From assembly GCA_029974035.1 (NCBI GenBank), contig JARKQG010000075.1, positions 1-64,000 on the forward strand: a stretch of DNA of 64,000 bases. Reading direction: 5' to 3'. The notes beneath the pieces are model-generated. The model saw nothing but the letters and a program-made list of their open reading frames with translations, did not search any database and had not been told where the DNA came from. Below, one piece after another: positions 1 through 7,024 of the stretch (position 1 is its first letter; the number at the start of each line of letters is the position of its first letter). The DNA comes from Eubacteriales bacterium. Lineage in GTDB: Bacteria; Bacillota_A; Clostridia; Christensenellales; Aristaeellaceae. Position numbers and translations under genes: made by a program.

Positions 1-2305
1 CGCCGGCCTCCGCCCGGGCGTCCCCGCCGGAGAGCGCAAAGCCCGCCATGCCCGCGAGGCGGATCTCGCCGTCCACCCGGGGCGTAAGCCGCGCCAAGGT
101 CAGCGCGCCGCCCTGCCAACGGGCGTCAATCTCCACGTTTCCGCGGGCCACCAGTCCCCGGAATTCGCCATCCCGCCAGGAGGCGGGCAGCGCGGGCAAG
201 AGGCGGATTTCGCCGCCGTGGCTGGCCAGCAGCATTTCCACCACCGCCTGCACCGCGCCCAGGTTGCCGTCAAGCTGCATGGGCATGGCGTCCTCCATCA
301 GCTTGGGGACCCGGCCGATGTTGCAGCAGCTGAAGAGGTTGGGCTGCCCGGACAGGCGCGCCATGCCGCCCACCATGTCCCGGGCGTCGTCGCCCCGGCC
401 CATCCGGGCGTAGAGCCCGCCGGCCCAGGCGCGGCTCCAGCCGGTATTGCAGCCGCCCGCGCGCCGCCGCTTGTCCAGCGCCGCCTCCACCGCGGCGAAA
501 AGCGCCGGCGTGCGCCGGGTGATCAGCGCGTAAGGGTAAGCCCCGATCAGGTGGGACTGGTGGCGATGGGCGGGCTCGGCCTCGGGGCGGGGCTCGCCCC
601 ACTCCAGCACCGCGCCGTCCGCGCCCACCTGGGTGGGGTAGAGCCGCGCGCGGGCGTCGCGGAGCCGCCCGGCAAAGTCCGCGGGGCAGGGCGCGTCCGG
701 CATCAGGCGCAGGGCCTCGAGGCAGTTGGAGAAATTCAGTTCGATCAGCTGGGAATCCATGGCGGTCATCCGGCAGAAGGAAGCCCGGCGGCCCCCCGCG
801 TCCAGGTAGGAATTCTCGGGGGAGGTGGTCACGCCCATCACCAGGCGGCCTTCTTCGTCCTCCTCCAGAAAATCGAGGGCGAAGAGCGCCGCGTCCCGGA
901 TGACCGGCCACGCCCGGCGCAGGTAGTCCCCGTCCCGGGTGTACAGGTAGTGCTCCCACAGATCCGCCGCCACCCAGAAGCCGCCGGAGAACCAGTAGGA
1001 GCAGTGGACGCCCGCGTCCTGCACGGCGGTGTCCGCCCACAGGTCGGTGTTGTTGTGAAGGACGAAGCCCCGGCAGCCGTACATGCGGCGGGCGGTGTCC
1101 GTCCCGCTTTCGCGGATGCGCCGGATCAGGCGGAAGTAGCTCTCAAAGCAGCCCGGCAGGTTGGCGCTGTCCACCGGCCAGTAGTTCATCTGCAGGTTGA
1201 TGTTGGTGGTGTACTTTCCGTCCCAGATGGAGAGAAGATCCCGGCACCAGAGCCCCTGCAGCGCCGCGGGCAGACGGCTTTCGTATCCCGCGCTGAGAAG
1301 CGCGTACCGCCCGAAGTGGAAAAGGAGCAGCGCCAGATGGTCATCCAGCGCCCGGAGGGACAGGCCCAGGGCCTTCTCCGGCGCCTCGCCCGAGCGCAGC
1401 GCGTCAAAGAGCCGGTTCATCGGCGGCAGCGGCTGCGCGCCCTCCAGCCGGATCTCCGCCAGATCGTACAGCGGCGTCCACGCCCGCAGGTGCGCCGCCC
1501 GCACGGCGTCGTACCCCGCGCCGAGGGCCGCGGCCAGGGACGCCTCGCACGCCTCTGCCGGGTTGCCGCCCTCAAAGCCGGTGCCGCCCGCGATGTAGAT
1601 TTCCGCCGAGCGGGCGTTTCTGACCGCCAGCTTGTCCCCAATCACAAGGCACTCCCCGTCGGCGCGGCCCGCCAGGGCCACCGCAAAGCCCAGCCCTTTC
1701 CGACCGCCCAGGCTGCCCTCGATCAGAACGCCGCCGGCGATCTTCCGCGCGGTATCCTCGTGGGTGCCGTAGCTGAACTGCCCCACCCGCTCGCCCCGTT
1801 CGACGCCGGCAAAAAAGTTGAGCACCGGCGCGTCCGCCTCAATCCGGACCGCCGCCACCCGGTGGGGGATGCTGACGAACACCTCCGTCCGGTACCGCAC
1901 GCCGTCCAGCGCGTATTCCTGCGTCGCGGTGGCGGTGCGAAAGTCAAGGGTGTGGCGGTAGTCCGAGGCGCGGGCGTCGTCGTGGTCAAAAAAGTCCAGC
2001 ACGGCCAGCCCCAGCGTGGTAAAGTGGCGCTGGCTCTCCGGCGTGCCGGTCAGCGCCAGCACCGCCAGGCGCTCCGCCTCGCGGACGCGCCCCGCGCGCA
2101 TCAGGCGCCGGATTTCCGGCATGCGCGCCGCCGCGTCCGGGTTGACCCGGTCCCGGGGACCGCCGTACCAGGCGGTCTCCTCGTTCAGATGGATGAACTT
2201 CTCCCGGACGCCCCCCAGTACCATGGCGCCCAGCCGCCCGTTTCCAAGGGGCAGCCCTTCGTCATAGCGCATTGAAGGCCGGTCAAACATGATCTGGTGC
2301 GACAA
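1..2305 (-). CDS. GH95 alpha-L-fucosidase, 3' end cut by window edge
   Basis: Glycoside hydrolase family 95 enzyme, expected to release alpha-L-fucose from glycans. About 768 residues are visible and the C-terminus runs off the left edge. The N-terminal beta-sandwich has the family's GLPLGNGRLGAMV and HLNEETAWYGGP blocks. The (alpha/alpha)6 barrel follows, with NINLQMNYWP (the Asn pair used in GH95 catalysis), TTSPENSY (position of the general acid Glu), HRHQSHL, and LDGNLG before EMLLASH and LLPALPASW. No signal peptide is seen, so it is probably cytoplasmic and acts on imported oligosaccharides. I chose the TTG start at 2305 because AAGGAGGA lies about 7 nt upstream; the in-frame ATG at 2290 is too far from that site. 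An FCD regulator is divergently transcribed and may control it. Family assignment is firm; the exact linkage specificity cannot be read from sequence. Confidence 0.9.
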   Translation of the reverse strand, partial: MSHQIMFDRPSMRYDEGLPLGNGRLGAMVLGGVREKFIHLNEETAWYGGPRDRVNPDAAARMPEIRRLMRAGRVREAERLAVLALTGTPESQRHFTTLGLAVLDFFDHDDARASDYRHTLDFRTATATQEYALDGVRYRTEVFVSIPHRVAAVRIEADAPVLNFFAGVERGERVGQFSYGTHEDTARKIAGGVLIEGSLGGRKGLGFAVALAGRADGECLVIGDKLAVRNARSAEIYIAGGTGFEGGNPAEACEASLAAALGAGYDAVRAAHLRAWTPLYDLAEIRLEGAQPLPPMNRLFDALRSGEAPEKALGLSLRALDDHLALLLFHFGRYALLSAGYESRLPAALQGLWCRDLLSIWDGKYTTNINLQMNYWPVDSANLPGCFESYFRLIRRIRESGTDTARRMYGCRGFVLHNNTDLWADTAVQDAGVHCSYWFSGGFWVAADLWEHYLYTRDGDYLRRAWPVIRDAALFALDFLEEDEEGRLVMGVTTSPENSYLDAGGRRASFCRMTAMDSQLIELNFSNCLEALRLMPDAPCPADFAGRLRDARARLYPTQVGADGAVLEWGEPRPEAEPAHRHQSHLIGAYPYALITRRTPALFAAVEAALDKRRRAGGCNTGWSRAWAGGLYARMGRGDDARDMVGGMARLSGQPNLFSCCNIGRVPKLMEDAMPMQLDGNLGAVQAVVEMLLASHGGEIRLLPALPASWRDGEFRGLVARGNVEIDARWQGGALTLARLTPRVDGEIRLAGMAGFALSGGDARAEAG

Positions 2306-2602
2306 GCCGCTTCCTCCTTCCCCCTCTTGGGGCGCCTCGCCGGATGGGATCGTTCGAAAAACCGGCCTCTCCTCCGGCCGCCTTCGGCGGGAGAAGCGCC
2401 TGTTTTCGGGGATTATCGCTGGTGTCGTGCTTTTCGGGTGCCGCGCCGTCGTCGTCGGGCATTTTGCGTCAAAAACGCTTGACAAGGTTTGGTTGATCAA
2501 TTATGATTAATGTATGATCTTATATGATCTATTGTGGGTATGATACCACAGAAAAGCGGCGGCGTCAACCATGAATTTACGGATGAAACAGAGGTGCGTT
2601 TT
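2306..2602. promoter_or_regulatory. Divergent control region with near-consensus promoter and TATGAT repeats
   Basis: This intergenic stretch separates the fucosidase from the FCD regulator. On the plus strand TTGACA (2479-2484), a 17-nt spacer and TATGAT (2502-2507) form a near-consensus sigma-A promoter for the regulator. TATGAT recurs at 2513-2518 and 2523-2528, so three copies sit 10-11 bp apart on one helix face. A TGATCA palindrome lies inside the spacer (2494-2499). This is a plausible autoregulatory operator, by inference. The part nearer the fucosidase (2340-2460) is G+C-rich with short nested palindromes, and I see no clear minus-strand promoter there. Confidence 0.6.
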
Positions 2603-3373
2603 GTGCGCGGACAGGACATGACGATCGAGATCCTTCAGGCGCTCCAGAGCGCGGGCGTTCCGGCGGGGGCCAAGGCGCTGTCGGAGGCGACGGACGCCTC
2701 CCAGGCCACCGTCGGCAGGGTGCTCAGGCGGATGGAGGAGGACGGGCTGATCGAGCCCGTCAGCAACAAGGGCAGAAAGCTCACGCCCGAGGGGCTGCGG
2801 CGGCTGCGGGAGCACAGCGCGTCTGATGTGAAAAGGCGGCTTGCCCGGGATCTGGTCAACATTTCCTTTGACGGCGACAAAGAGCGGCTGATCGAGGTCA
2901 TGCGCATCCGCGAGATGCTGGAGCCGGGCTGCGCCGCGGTGGCGGCCCTGCGGGCCACGCAGGAGGAGCTTACCGTGCTGGAAAACTATGCCTTCGGCCA
3001 CCGCTACCTGCTGTTCCAGGGGAAGGCGGCCAACCGGGAGGACCTCAATTTTCACCTCTCCATCGCCGCCGTATCCCAAAACCAGACGCTCAGCAAGATT
3101 CTGGAGCTGCTGCTCACGGACAACAATGCCTACGTCGAGTTTTCCCGGGCCGGCGAGGCGGAGCGCGACGCCCAGGTGACGGCGCACTTTGAAATCCTCG
3201 ACGCGATCCGCAGCCGCGACGGCGACCGGGCCCGGAAGGCCATGTGCGCCCACCTGAAGCACGTCATCGAGGACGTGCGGCGCGTGTACCACATCGCGGA
3301 GGACCGGGGCGGCGCCCCCGGCGTGGAACCGGGCTGTGGGGCCGCGCCGGAGGACGGCGCCAGTCCGTCCTGA
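2603..3373 (+). CDS. FCD-domain (FadR C-terminal type) transcriptional regulator
   Basis: Predicted DNA-binding regulator of about 256 residues. A winged-helix region comes first (ALSEATDASQATVGRVLRRMEEDGL), with a wing ending GRKLTPEG. A helical FCD ligand domain follows (RIREMLEPGCAAVAAL, then NREDLNFHLSIAAVSQN, then AHFEILDAIRSRD), carrying the Asp and His positions that bind metal and ligand in this family. The start is uncertain. GTG at 2603 has AGAGG 8 nt upstream. ATG at 2618 lacks a well-spaced ribosome site, and GTG 2534 or ATG 2540 lie very close to the transcript start. The N-terminal helix-turn-helix is less canonical than classic GntR. Divergent placement beside the GH95 gene suggests control of fucose-glycan use; the effector is unknown. 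Confidence 0.75.
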   Translation: MRGQDMTIEILQALQSAGVPAGAKALSEATDASQATVGRVLRRMEEDGLIEPVSNKGRKLTPEGLRRLREHSASDVKRRLARDLVNISFDGDKERLIEVMRIREMLEPGCAAVAALRATQEELTVLENYAFGHRYLLFQGKAANREDLNFHLSIAAVSQNQTLSKILELLLTDNNAYVEFSRAGEAERDAQVTAHFEILDAIRSRDGDRARKAMCAHLKHVIEDVRRVYHIAEDRGGAPGVEPGCGAAPEDGASPS

Positions 3374-3521
3374 CCGCCTTCCTTTTTTCTTCCGGACCGA
3401 TCCATGCTGCTACGCGGCGGGCCCGGCGCTGTCTATATAGATGAAGCGCCGAAATGCGGCGCGCTCTTGCCGTCCTGTCCGAACGGTTTGGGGCGGCGAA
3501 GAGCATCGAGGAGGGATCATT

Positions 3522-5027
3522 TTGAAACGGATAATGGCGATGCTCATTGCGGGGCTGATGCTGCTGGCGCCGTCATCGCTGGGCGAGACGGGCGCGGCCA
3601 TCGGGCCGGAGGGCCGGCTGATGCTGCCGGACGGCGAGCCCGCCGGGATCGGGGAAAACGTTCAATCCATCGTGGCGGAAACGGACGCCGCCGTGTACTT
3701 CACGCAGGGCCCGGAAGCCGGGGCCGCGGAGGCGGTGAATTCGCTCTGGGTTTACAGGGACGGGGCGGTTCAGCGGGTGAGCGACCTGGCCTCGAATGCC
3801 GTATACGACGCGGAAACAGGGACAATCTACTTTCTGTTCCTTCCCGGCGCGCCGCAGCTGATTGCGCTGGACGCGGCCACGGGGCAGATGCTGCTCCTGC
3901 CGCTGGACCTGGAGGACGCCGCGCCGAAGGACCCGGAGATCGCGCTGGCGGACGGCGGGGTCACGGTTTACACCACTTCGGAATCCGGGGAGCGGACCGT
4001 CGTGGCGGCCGTTTCGATGCCCGCCGAGGTCGGGGCCGCCCAGCCCACGGCGGAGCCCGAACAGAACCTCTCGCGCGGCTCGAAGGGCGAGAATGTGCGA
4101 AGCGTGCAGCAGCGGTTGGCGGATTTGGGCTATCCGACGGGCACGGCGGACGGGGTGTTCGGCTACAAGACCCACCAGGCCGTGCGCTACTTCCAGGACG
4201 TGCTGGGACAGGATCAGACCGGCGTGGTGACGCCCGGGCTCAAGGCGCAGATTCTCGCGGAGGGCGCGCCTGAATACCGCGCGTACGTCGCGCTGGACAG
4301 GGGCAGTCACGGCGTCCGGGTGGAGGCGCTTCAGTCGCGTCTGAACGCGCTGAACTACCTCACCGGCGCGGTGGACGGCGACTACGGTGCCCGCACCGCC
4401 GAGGCCGTGCGCCTGTTTCAGAAAAAGGCGGGCCTCGGGCAGACCGGCGCGGCTTCTGTGGAAACGCTGAAGGCGCTGACGGCAAAAAACGCGCCCGTTT
4501 ACAGCGAGTACCTGCGGCTGGAGAAGGGAAATTCCGGCAGCCGCGTCAAAAAGCTGCAGGAGCGCCTGTACAAGCTGGGCTACTACGCGGGCGCGCGGGA
4601 CGGCAGCTACGATTCGCGGACGGCCGAGGCCGTCAAGCAGTTCCAGAGCGCCATCGGCGTGAAACAGACGGGCGCGGCCAACGAAAAGCTGCAAAAGAGG
4701 CTCTTTGCGTCCGGCGCGCCCAAGTGCAAGGCTTTTATTGAGCTGAAGTACGGGGATACGGGCACGCGCGTCAAGGAGCTGCAAAAGCGGATCAAGGCGC
4801 TGGGGTACTATGACGGCGAGATCGGCGGCCACTTCCGGTCGAAGACCAGAAACGGCGTCAAGGCATTCCAGAAGGCGATCGGCGTCAAGCAAACCGGCGT
4901 CGCCACCGTGAGCCTGCTGGAGAAGTTGTTTGCGGCGGACGCGCCGTCCGCCGCAAACACGCCCGCGCCCACGTCCGCGCCCACACCCACCCCGGCCCCG
5001 GAACCCACGCCCACGCCGGAGCCGTGA
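3522..5027 (+). CDS. Secreted protein with four peptidoglycan-binding repeats
   Basis: A 501-residue exported protein. A short signal peptide (hydrophobic MAMLIAGLMLLAPSSLG) is followed by a roughly 160-residue beta-rich domain I do not recognise. Four tandem PG_binding_1 repeats of about 75 residues span roughly 183-480. Each follows the pattern G-x-V-x-x-L-Q-x-R-L, then a D/G-x-F/Y-G/D turn, then an AV-x-x-F-Q helix and QTG. The C-terminus is a Pro/Thr-rich tail (PTPTPAPEPTPTPEP) suited to spanning or lying on the wall. No hydrolase or transpeptidase domain is visible, so it is probably a wall-attached binding protein. The chosen start is TTG at 3522, with GAGGAGGG about 8 nt upstream and Lys-Arg before the hydrophobic core. 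ATG 3534 is the alternative. A strong terminator follows directly. Confidence 0.8.
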   Translation: MKRIMAMLIAGLMLLAPSSLGETGAAIGPEGRLMLPDGEPAGIGENVQSIVAETDAAVYFTQGPEAGAAEAVNSLWVYRDGAVQRVSDLASNAVYDAETGTIYFLFLPGAPQLIALDAATGQMLLLPLDLEDAAPKDPEIALADGGVTVYTTSESGERTVVAAVSMPAEVGAAQPTAEPEQNLSRGSKGENVRSVQQRLADLGYPTGTADGVFGYKTHQAVRYFQDVLGQDQTGVVTPGLKAQILAEGAPEYRAYVALDRGSHGVRVEALQSRLNALNYLTGAVDGDYGARTAEAVRLFQKKAGLGQTGAASVETLKALTAKNAPVYSEYLRLEKGNSGSRVKKLQERLYKLGYYAGARDGSYDSRTAEAVKQFQSAIGVKQTGAANEKLQKRLFASGAPKCKAFIELKYGDTGTRVKELQKRIKALGYYDGEIGGHFRSKTRNGVKAFQKAIGVKQTGVATVSLLEKLFAADAPSAANTPAPTSAPTPTPAPEPTPTPEP

Positions 5028-5036
5028 TCGCAGCGG

Positions 5037-5087
5037 CGGGCGCGGAAATGCGTGAACATTTCCGCGCCCGTCCTTTTCTTTTTTTTT
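5037..5087 (+). terminator. Strong intrinsic terminator
   Basis: A perfect 14-bp stem (5037-5050 paired with 5057-5070) with a 6-nt loop is followed by a T-rich run to 5087. It ends transcription of the peptidoglycan-binding protein gene before the convergent DUF2500 gene. Confidence 0.93.
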
Positions 5088-5114
5088 GGGAGGTGATCGC
5101 TAAACGGCGGCCGC

Positions 5115-5504
5115 TCAGCGCCGCTGAAAGCCCAGGTAACGCGTTCCCTGAAAGGTGAGCGAGCCAATGTCGCCCTGCGCGAGCAGCCCATAGGCCCTGC
5201 CGTCGACGGAAAGCTCCATCCGGTCGCCGCTCTCCACCTCAAAGGTCGCGTAATAACTCGTCGAGGTGGTATCCCGCAGGATCCCGTCGTTCATGAACGC
5301 GTCCCCGGTGACCTTCATCCGCAGGTTGACGACCCGCGCCGGAACGGTCAGCACCGGCGCCGCGTTGTTGCGGAACCACCGCACGATGCCGCGGACGATC
5401 ACGACCGCGATGACCGCGAATACGACAAAAAACAGGATCGGCCCGACGGCCTCCATCCACGGGAAAAAGGGATCGGAGCCCCCGAAGGGGCCAAAGTCAA
5501 ACAT
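5115..5504 (-). CDS. DUF2500-family membrane protein
   Basis: A 129-residue protein with one membrane segment (about 18-40, AVGPILFFVVFAVIAVVIV) and then a small beta-rich domain (PARVVNLRMKV ... YYATFEVESGDRMELSVDG ... GDIGSLTFQGTRYLGF). This is the DUF2500 architecture. The soluble domain follows the membrane segment; its biochemical role is not known for the family. AGGAGG lies 7-8 nt before ATG 5504. The gene is just downstream of the anti-sigma-like gene on the same strand (25-nt gap), so it may be the last cistron of the sigma operon. If so, it could belong to that regulon. Confidence 0.8.
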   Translation of the reverse strand: MFDFGPFGGSDPFFPWMEAVGPILFFVVFAVIAVVIVRGIVRWFRNNAAPVLTVPARVVNLRMKVTGDAFMNDGILRDTTSTSYYATFEVESGDRMELSVDGRAYGLLAQGDIGSLTFQGTRYLGFQRR

Positions 5505-5529
5505 AGATTTCCTCCTGCGGCCGGGCGCG

Positions 5530-6261
5530 TCATTTGGCCGGCTCCCGGTAGCCTTCCACCTCGCCCACGCTGACGGCGATGTCCAGCGCCTCGTCGGCGC
5601 CGCCGTCCAGGTAGAGGACGATCATCCGGTCGCCGGTGGACCAGGTCACCCAGGTAAAGCCCTCTTTTTTGTTTTCCGCCACCATGGACATAATGCCGTT
5701 CAGGCTGACGTGGCTGATCTCGGCACCCTCGGTGTTGATGTTGACGGCGGCGCCCTCGGTGTACACGCCGAAGCGGAGGCGCCTGTCTCCGGCGGCGTTC
5801 AGATACAGCGCGCCGGAAAAGATTTCGTCGATGCGCTCCAGCCTCCAGCCCTCGGGGATGTCGTCCGGGTAGTACTTTTCCGTCCAGCCCGCGGGGGCCG
5901 TCACGTAGTGGGGCTCGATGGGGTCCAGGCTCAGCTCGCTGTAATAGGGGGTGACGTTGATGAAAAGCGTCATGAACTTCTCCCGGGCGTCGGCGCTGAC
6001 CGCCAGCACCGTCGTCAGCCCGAGATAAAAGACCAGCGCCGCCGCCGCCGCGATGCGGGCGATCCTCGGCAGCGTGCCCGTCGCAAAGCGCAGAAGCGCC
6101 CGCTTTCTGAGGGCGCGCTCCACGCCGCTTAAAGCGCGCGGATCGGGCGCGGACTCCTCCGCCGTCAACGCGTCCGCCGCCTCCCGCGCGATGTCAATCA
6201 GCGCGATGCGGATCAGGATCTCCTCCTGCATCGCGATGAGCTCCCGCCTGTCTGGGGTCAC
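5530..6261 (-). CDS. Membrane anti-sigma-like protein with DUF4367-like outer domain
   Basis: A 243-residue single-pass protein. An approximately 75-residue cytoplasmic N-terminus (RRELIAMQEEILIRIALIDIA) precedes a transmembrane helix (about residues 72-95) and an extracellular domain with WTEKYYPDDIPEGWRLE and TWVTWSTGDRMIVLYL, typical of DUF4367-like outer domains of anti-sigma factors. No His-Cys zinc motif is visible. The GTG start at 6261 overlaps the TGA stop of the sigma gene (GTGA), so the two are translationally coupled, as expected for a sigma/anti-sigma pair. A close paralogue lies at 19505-20230. The anti-sigma role is inferred from topology and coupling. Confidence 0.75.
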   Translation of the reverse strand: MTPDRRELIAMQEEILIRIALIDIAREAADALTAEESAPDPRALSGVERALRKRALLRFATGTLPRIARIAAAAALVFYLGLTTVLAVSADAREKFMTLFINVTPYYSELSLDPIEPHYVTAPAGWTEKYYPDDIPEGWRLERIDEIFSGALYLNAAGDRRLRFGVYTEGAAVNINTEGAEISHVSLNGIMSMVAENKKEGFTWVTWSTGDRMIVLYLDGGADEALDIAVSVGEVEGYREPAK

Positions 6262-6812
6262 TCCCCGATCGCCTCCCGCATCCGCCGTCTGGCGCGCATC
6301 AGCATGGGTCGGACGCTGTTTTTGCCGACGCCCAGGGCGCGCGCGATTTCGGCGTCGGAGAGGTCGTCAAAGTACTTCATGGTCAGCGCCAGCCGGTCGC
6401 GCTCGGAAAGGCGCAGGATCGCGCGCTTGACCGATTCCGCGTCCTCCCGCTTCATCAGCGGCGCGTCCGGCGCTTCGTCCTCCGATGGAAGGCCCGAGAG
6501 CGCCTCGTCGTCCATCAGAAACGCGTGCTTGGCCCGTCGGTCGCGGCGCACGATCCAGTTGATGGCGGTGTTCCTGACGGCAGAGACAACGTAGGCGCGC
6601 AGCGTGTAGCAGTCCAGCGCCTTCAGCACGGAAATCTTGCCGATCAGCCGGATGAGCGCCTCGTTCACCACGTCGTCCGCGTCGTCGCCGGTCATCAGGA
6701 CCTTTCGCGCCGCCGCGCGCATCAGCCGGTAGTGGTCCAGGTAGAGCTTCTCCATAAACGCGCGGTCGCCATCGTTTTCAATCGCCAGAATGATCAGCGG
6801 CAGGGCCGTCAT
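6258..6812 (-). CDS. ECF-type RNA polymerase sigma factor
   Basis: A 184-residue sigma-70 family protein of extracytoplasmic-function size. Region 2 is DRAFMEKLYLDHYRLMRAAA through DDADDVVNEALIRLIGKI. Region 4 is LRLSERDRLALTMKYFDDLSDAEIARALGVGKNSVRPMLMRARRRMRE. Only the two DNA- and core-binding regions are present. Start ATG 6812 has AAAGGAG about 8 nt upstream. It is coupled by GTGA to the membrane anti-sigma-like gene. It lies just past the end of the large MoxR/VWA operon, which may be a target, but no defined promoter motif was recognised. Family assignment is secure; stimulus and regulon are unknown. Confidence 0.88.
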   Translation of the reverse strand: MTALPLIILAIENDGDRAFMEKLYLDHYRLMRAAARKVLMTGDDADDVVNEALIRLIGKISVLKALDCYTLRAYVVSAVRNTAINWIVRRDRRAKHAFLMDDEALSGLPSEDEAPDAPLMKREDAESVKRAILRLSERDRLALTMKYFDDLSDAEIARALGVGKNSVRPMLMRARRRMREAIGE

Positions 6813-6972
6813 GTTTTCACTCCTTTGCGACGGATGGATGATTTCGCCGAAACGGCGCGTGGGCGCCGCGATGTGCCTATCCCATGTATCGGACGGTTTG
6901 TCCGCCGCGAAGGTTGCCGCTTTTTGCCATCCTTTCGCCGCAATATTTCCGTTTTTTGGCATCGGAGCGCGC

Positions 6973-7002
6973 AAAAGGGCGCCGCCCGCGCGGGCGGCGC
7001 CC
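6973..7002 (-). terminator. Terminator of the MoxR/VWA operon
   Basis: A self-complementary 12-bp stem (6977-6988 with 6991-7002, G+C only) with a minimal loop. On the minus strand it is followed by TTTT (plus-strand AAAA at 6973-6976). It lies directly downstream of the stop codon at 7025. Confidence 0.8.
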
Positions 7003-7024
7003 CGTATCGCCTTTTGGGGTCGGT

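Noticed and set aside
218..2275. Long plus-strand open frame opposite the fucosidase
   Set aside because: It is the antisense of a clear GH95 gene. Its translation is Val/Gly/Arg/His-rich with no family motif, as expected in a G+C-rich genome.
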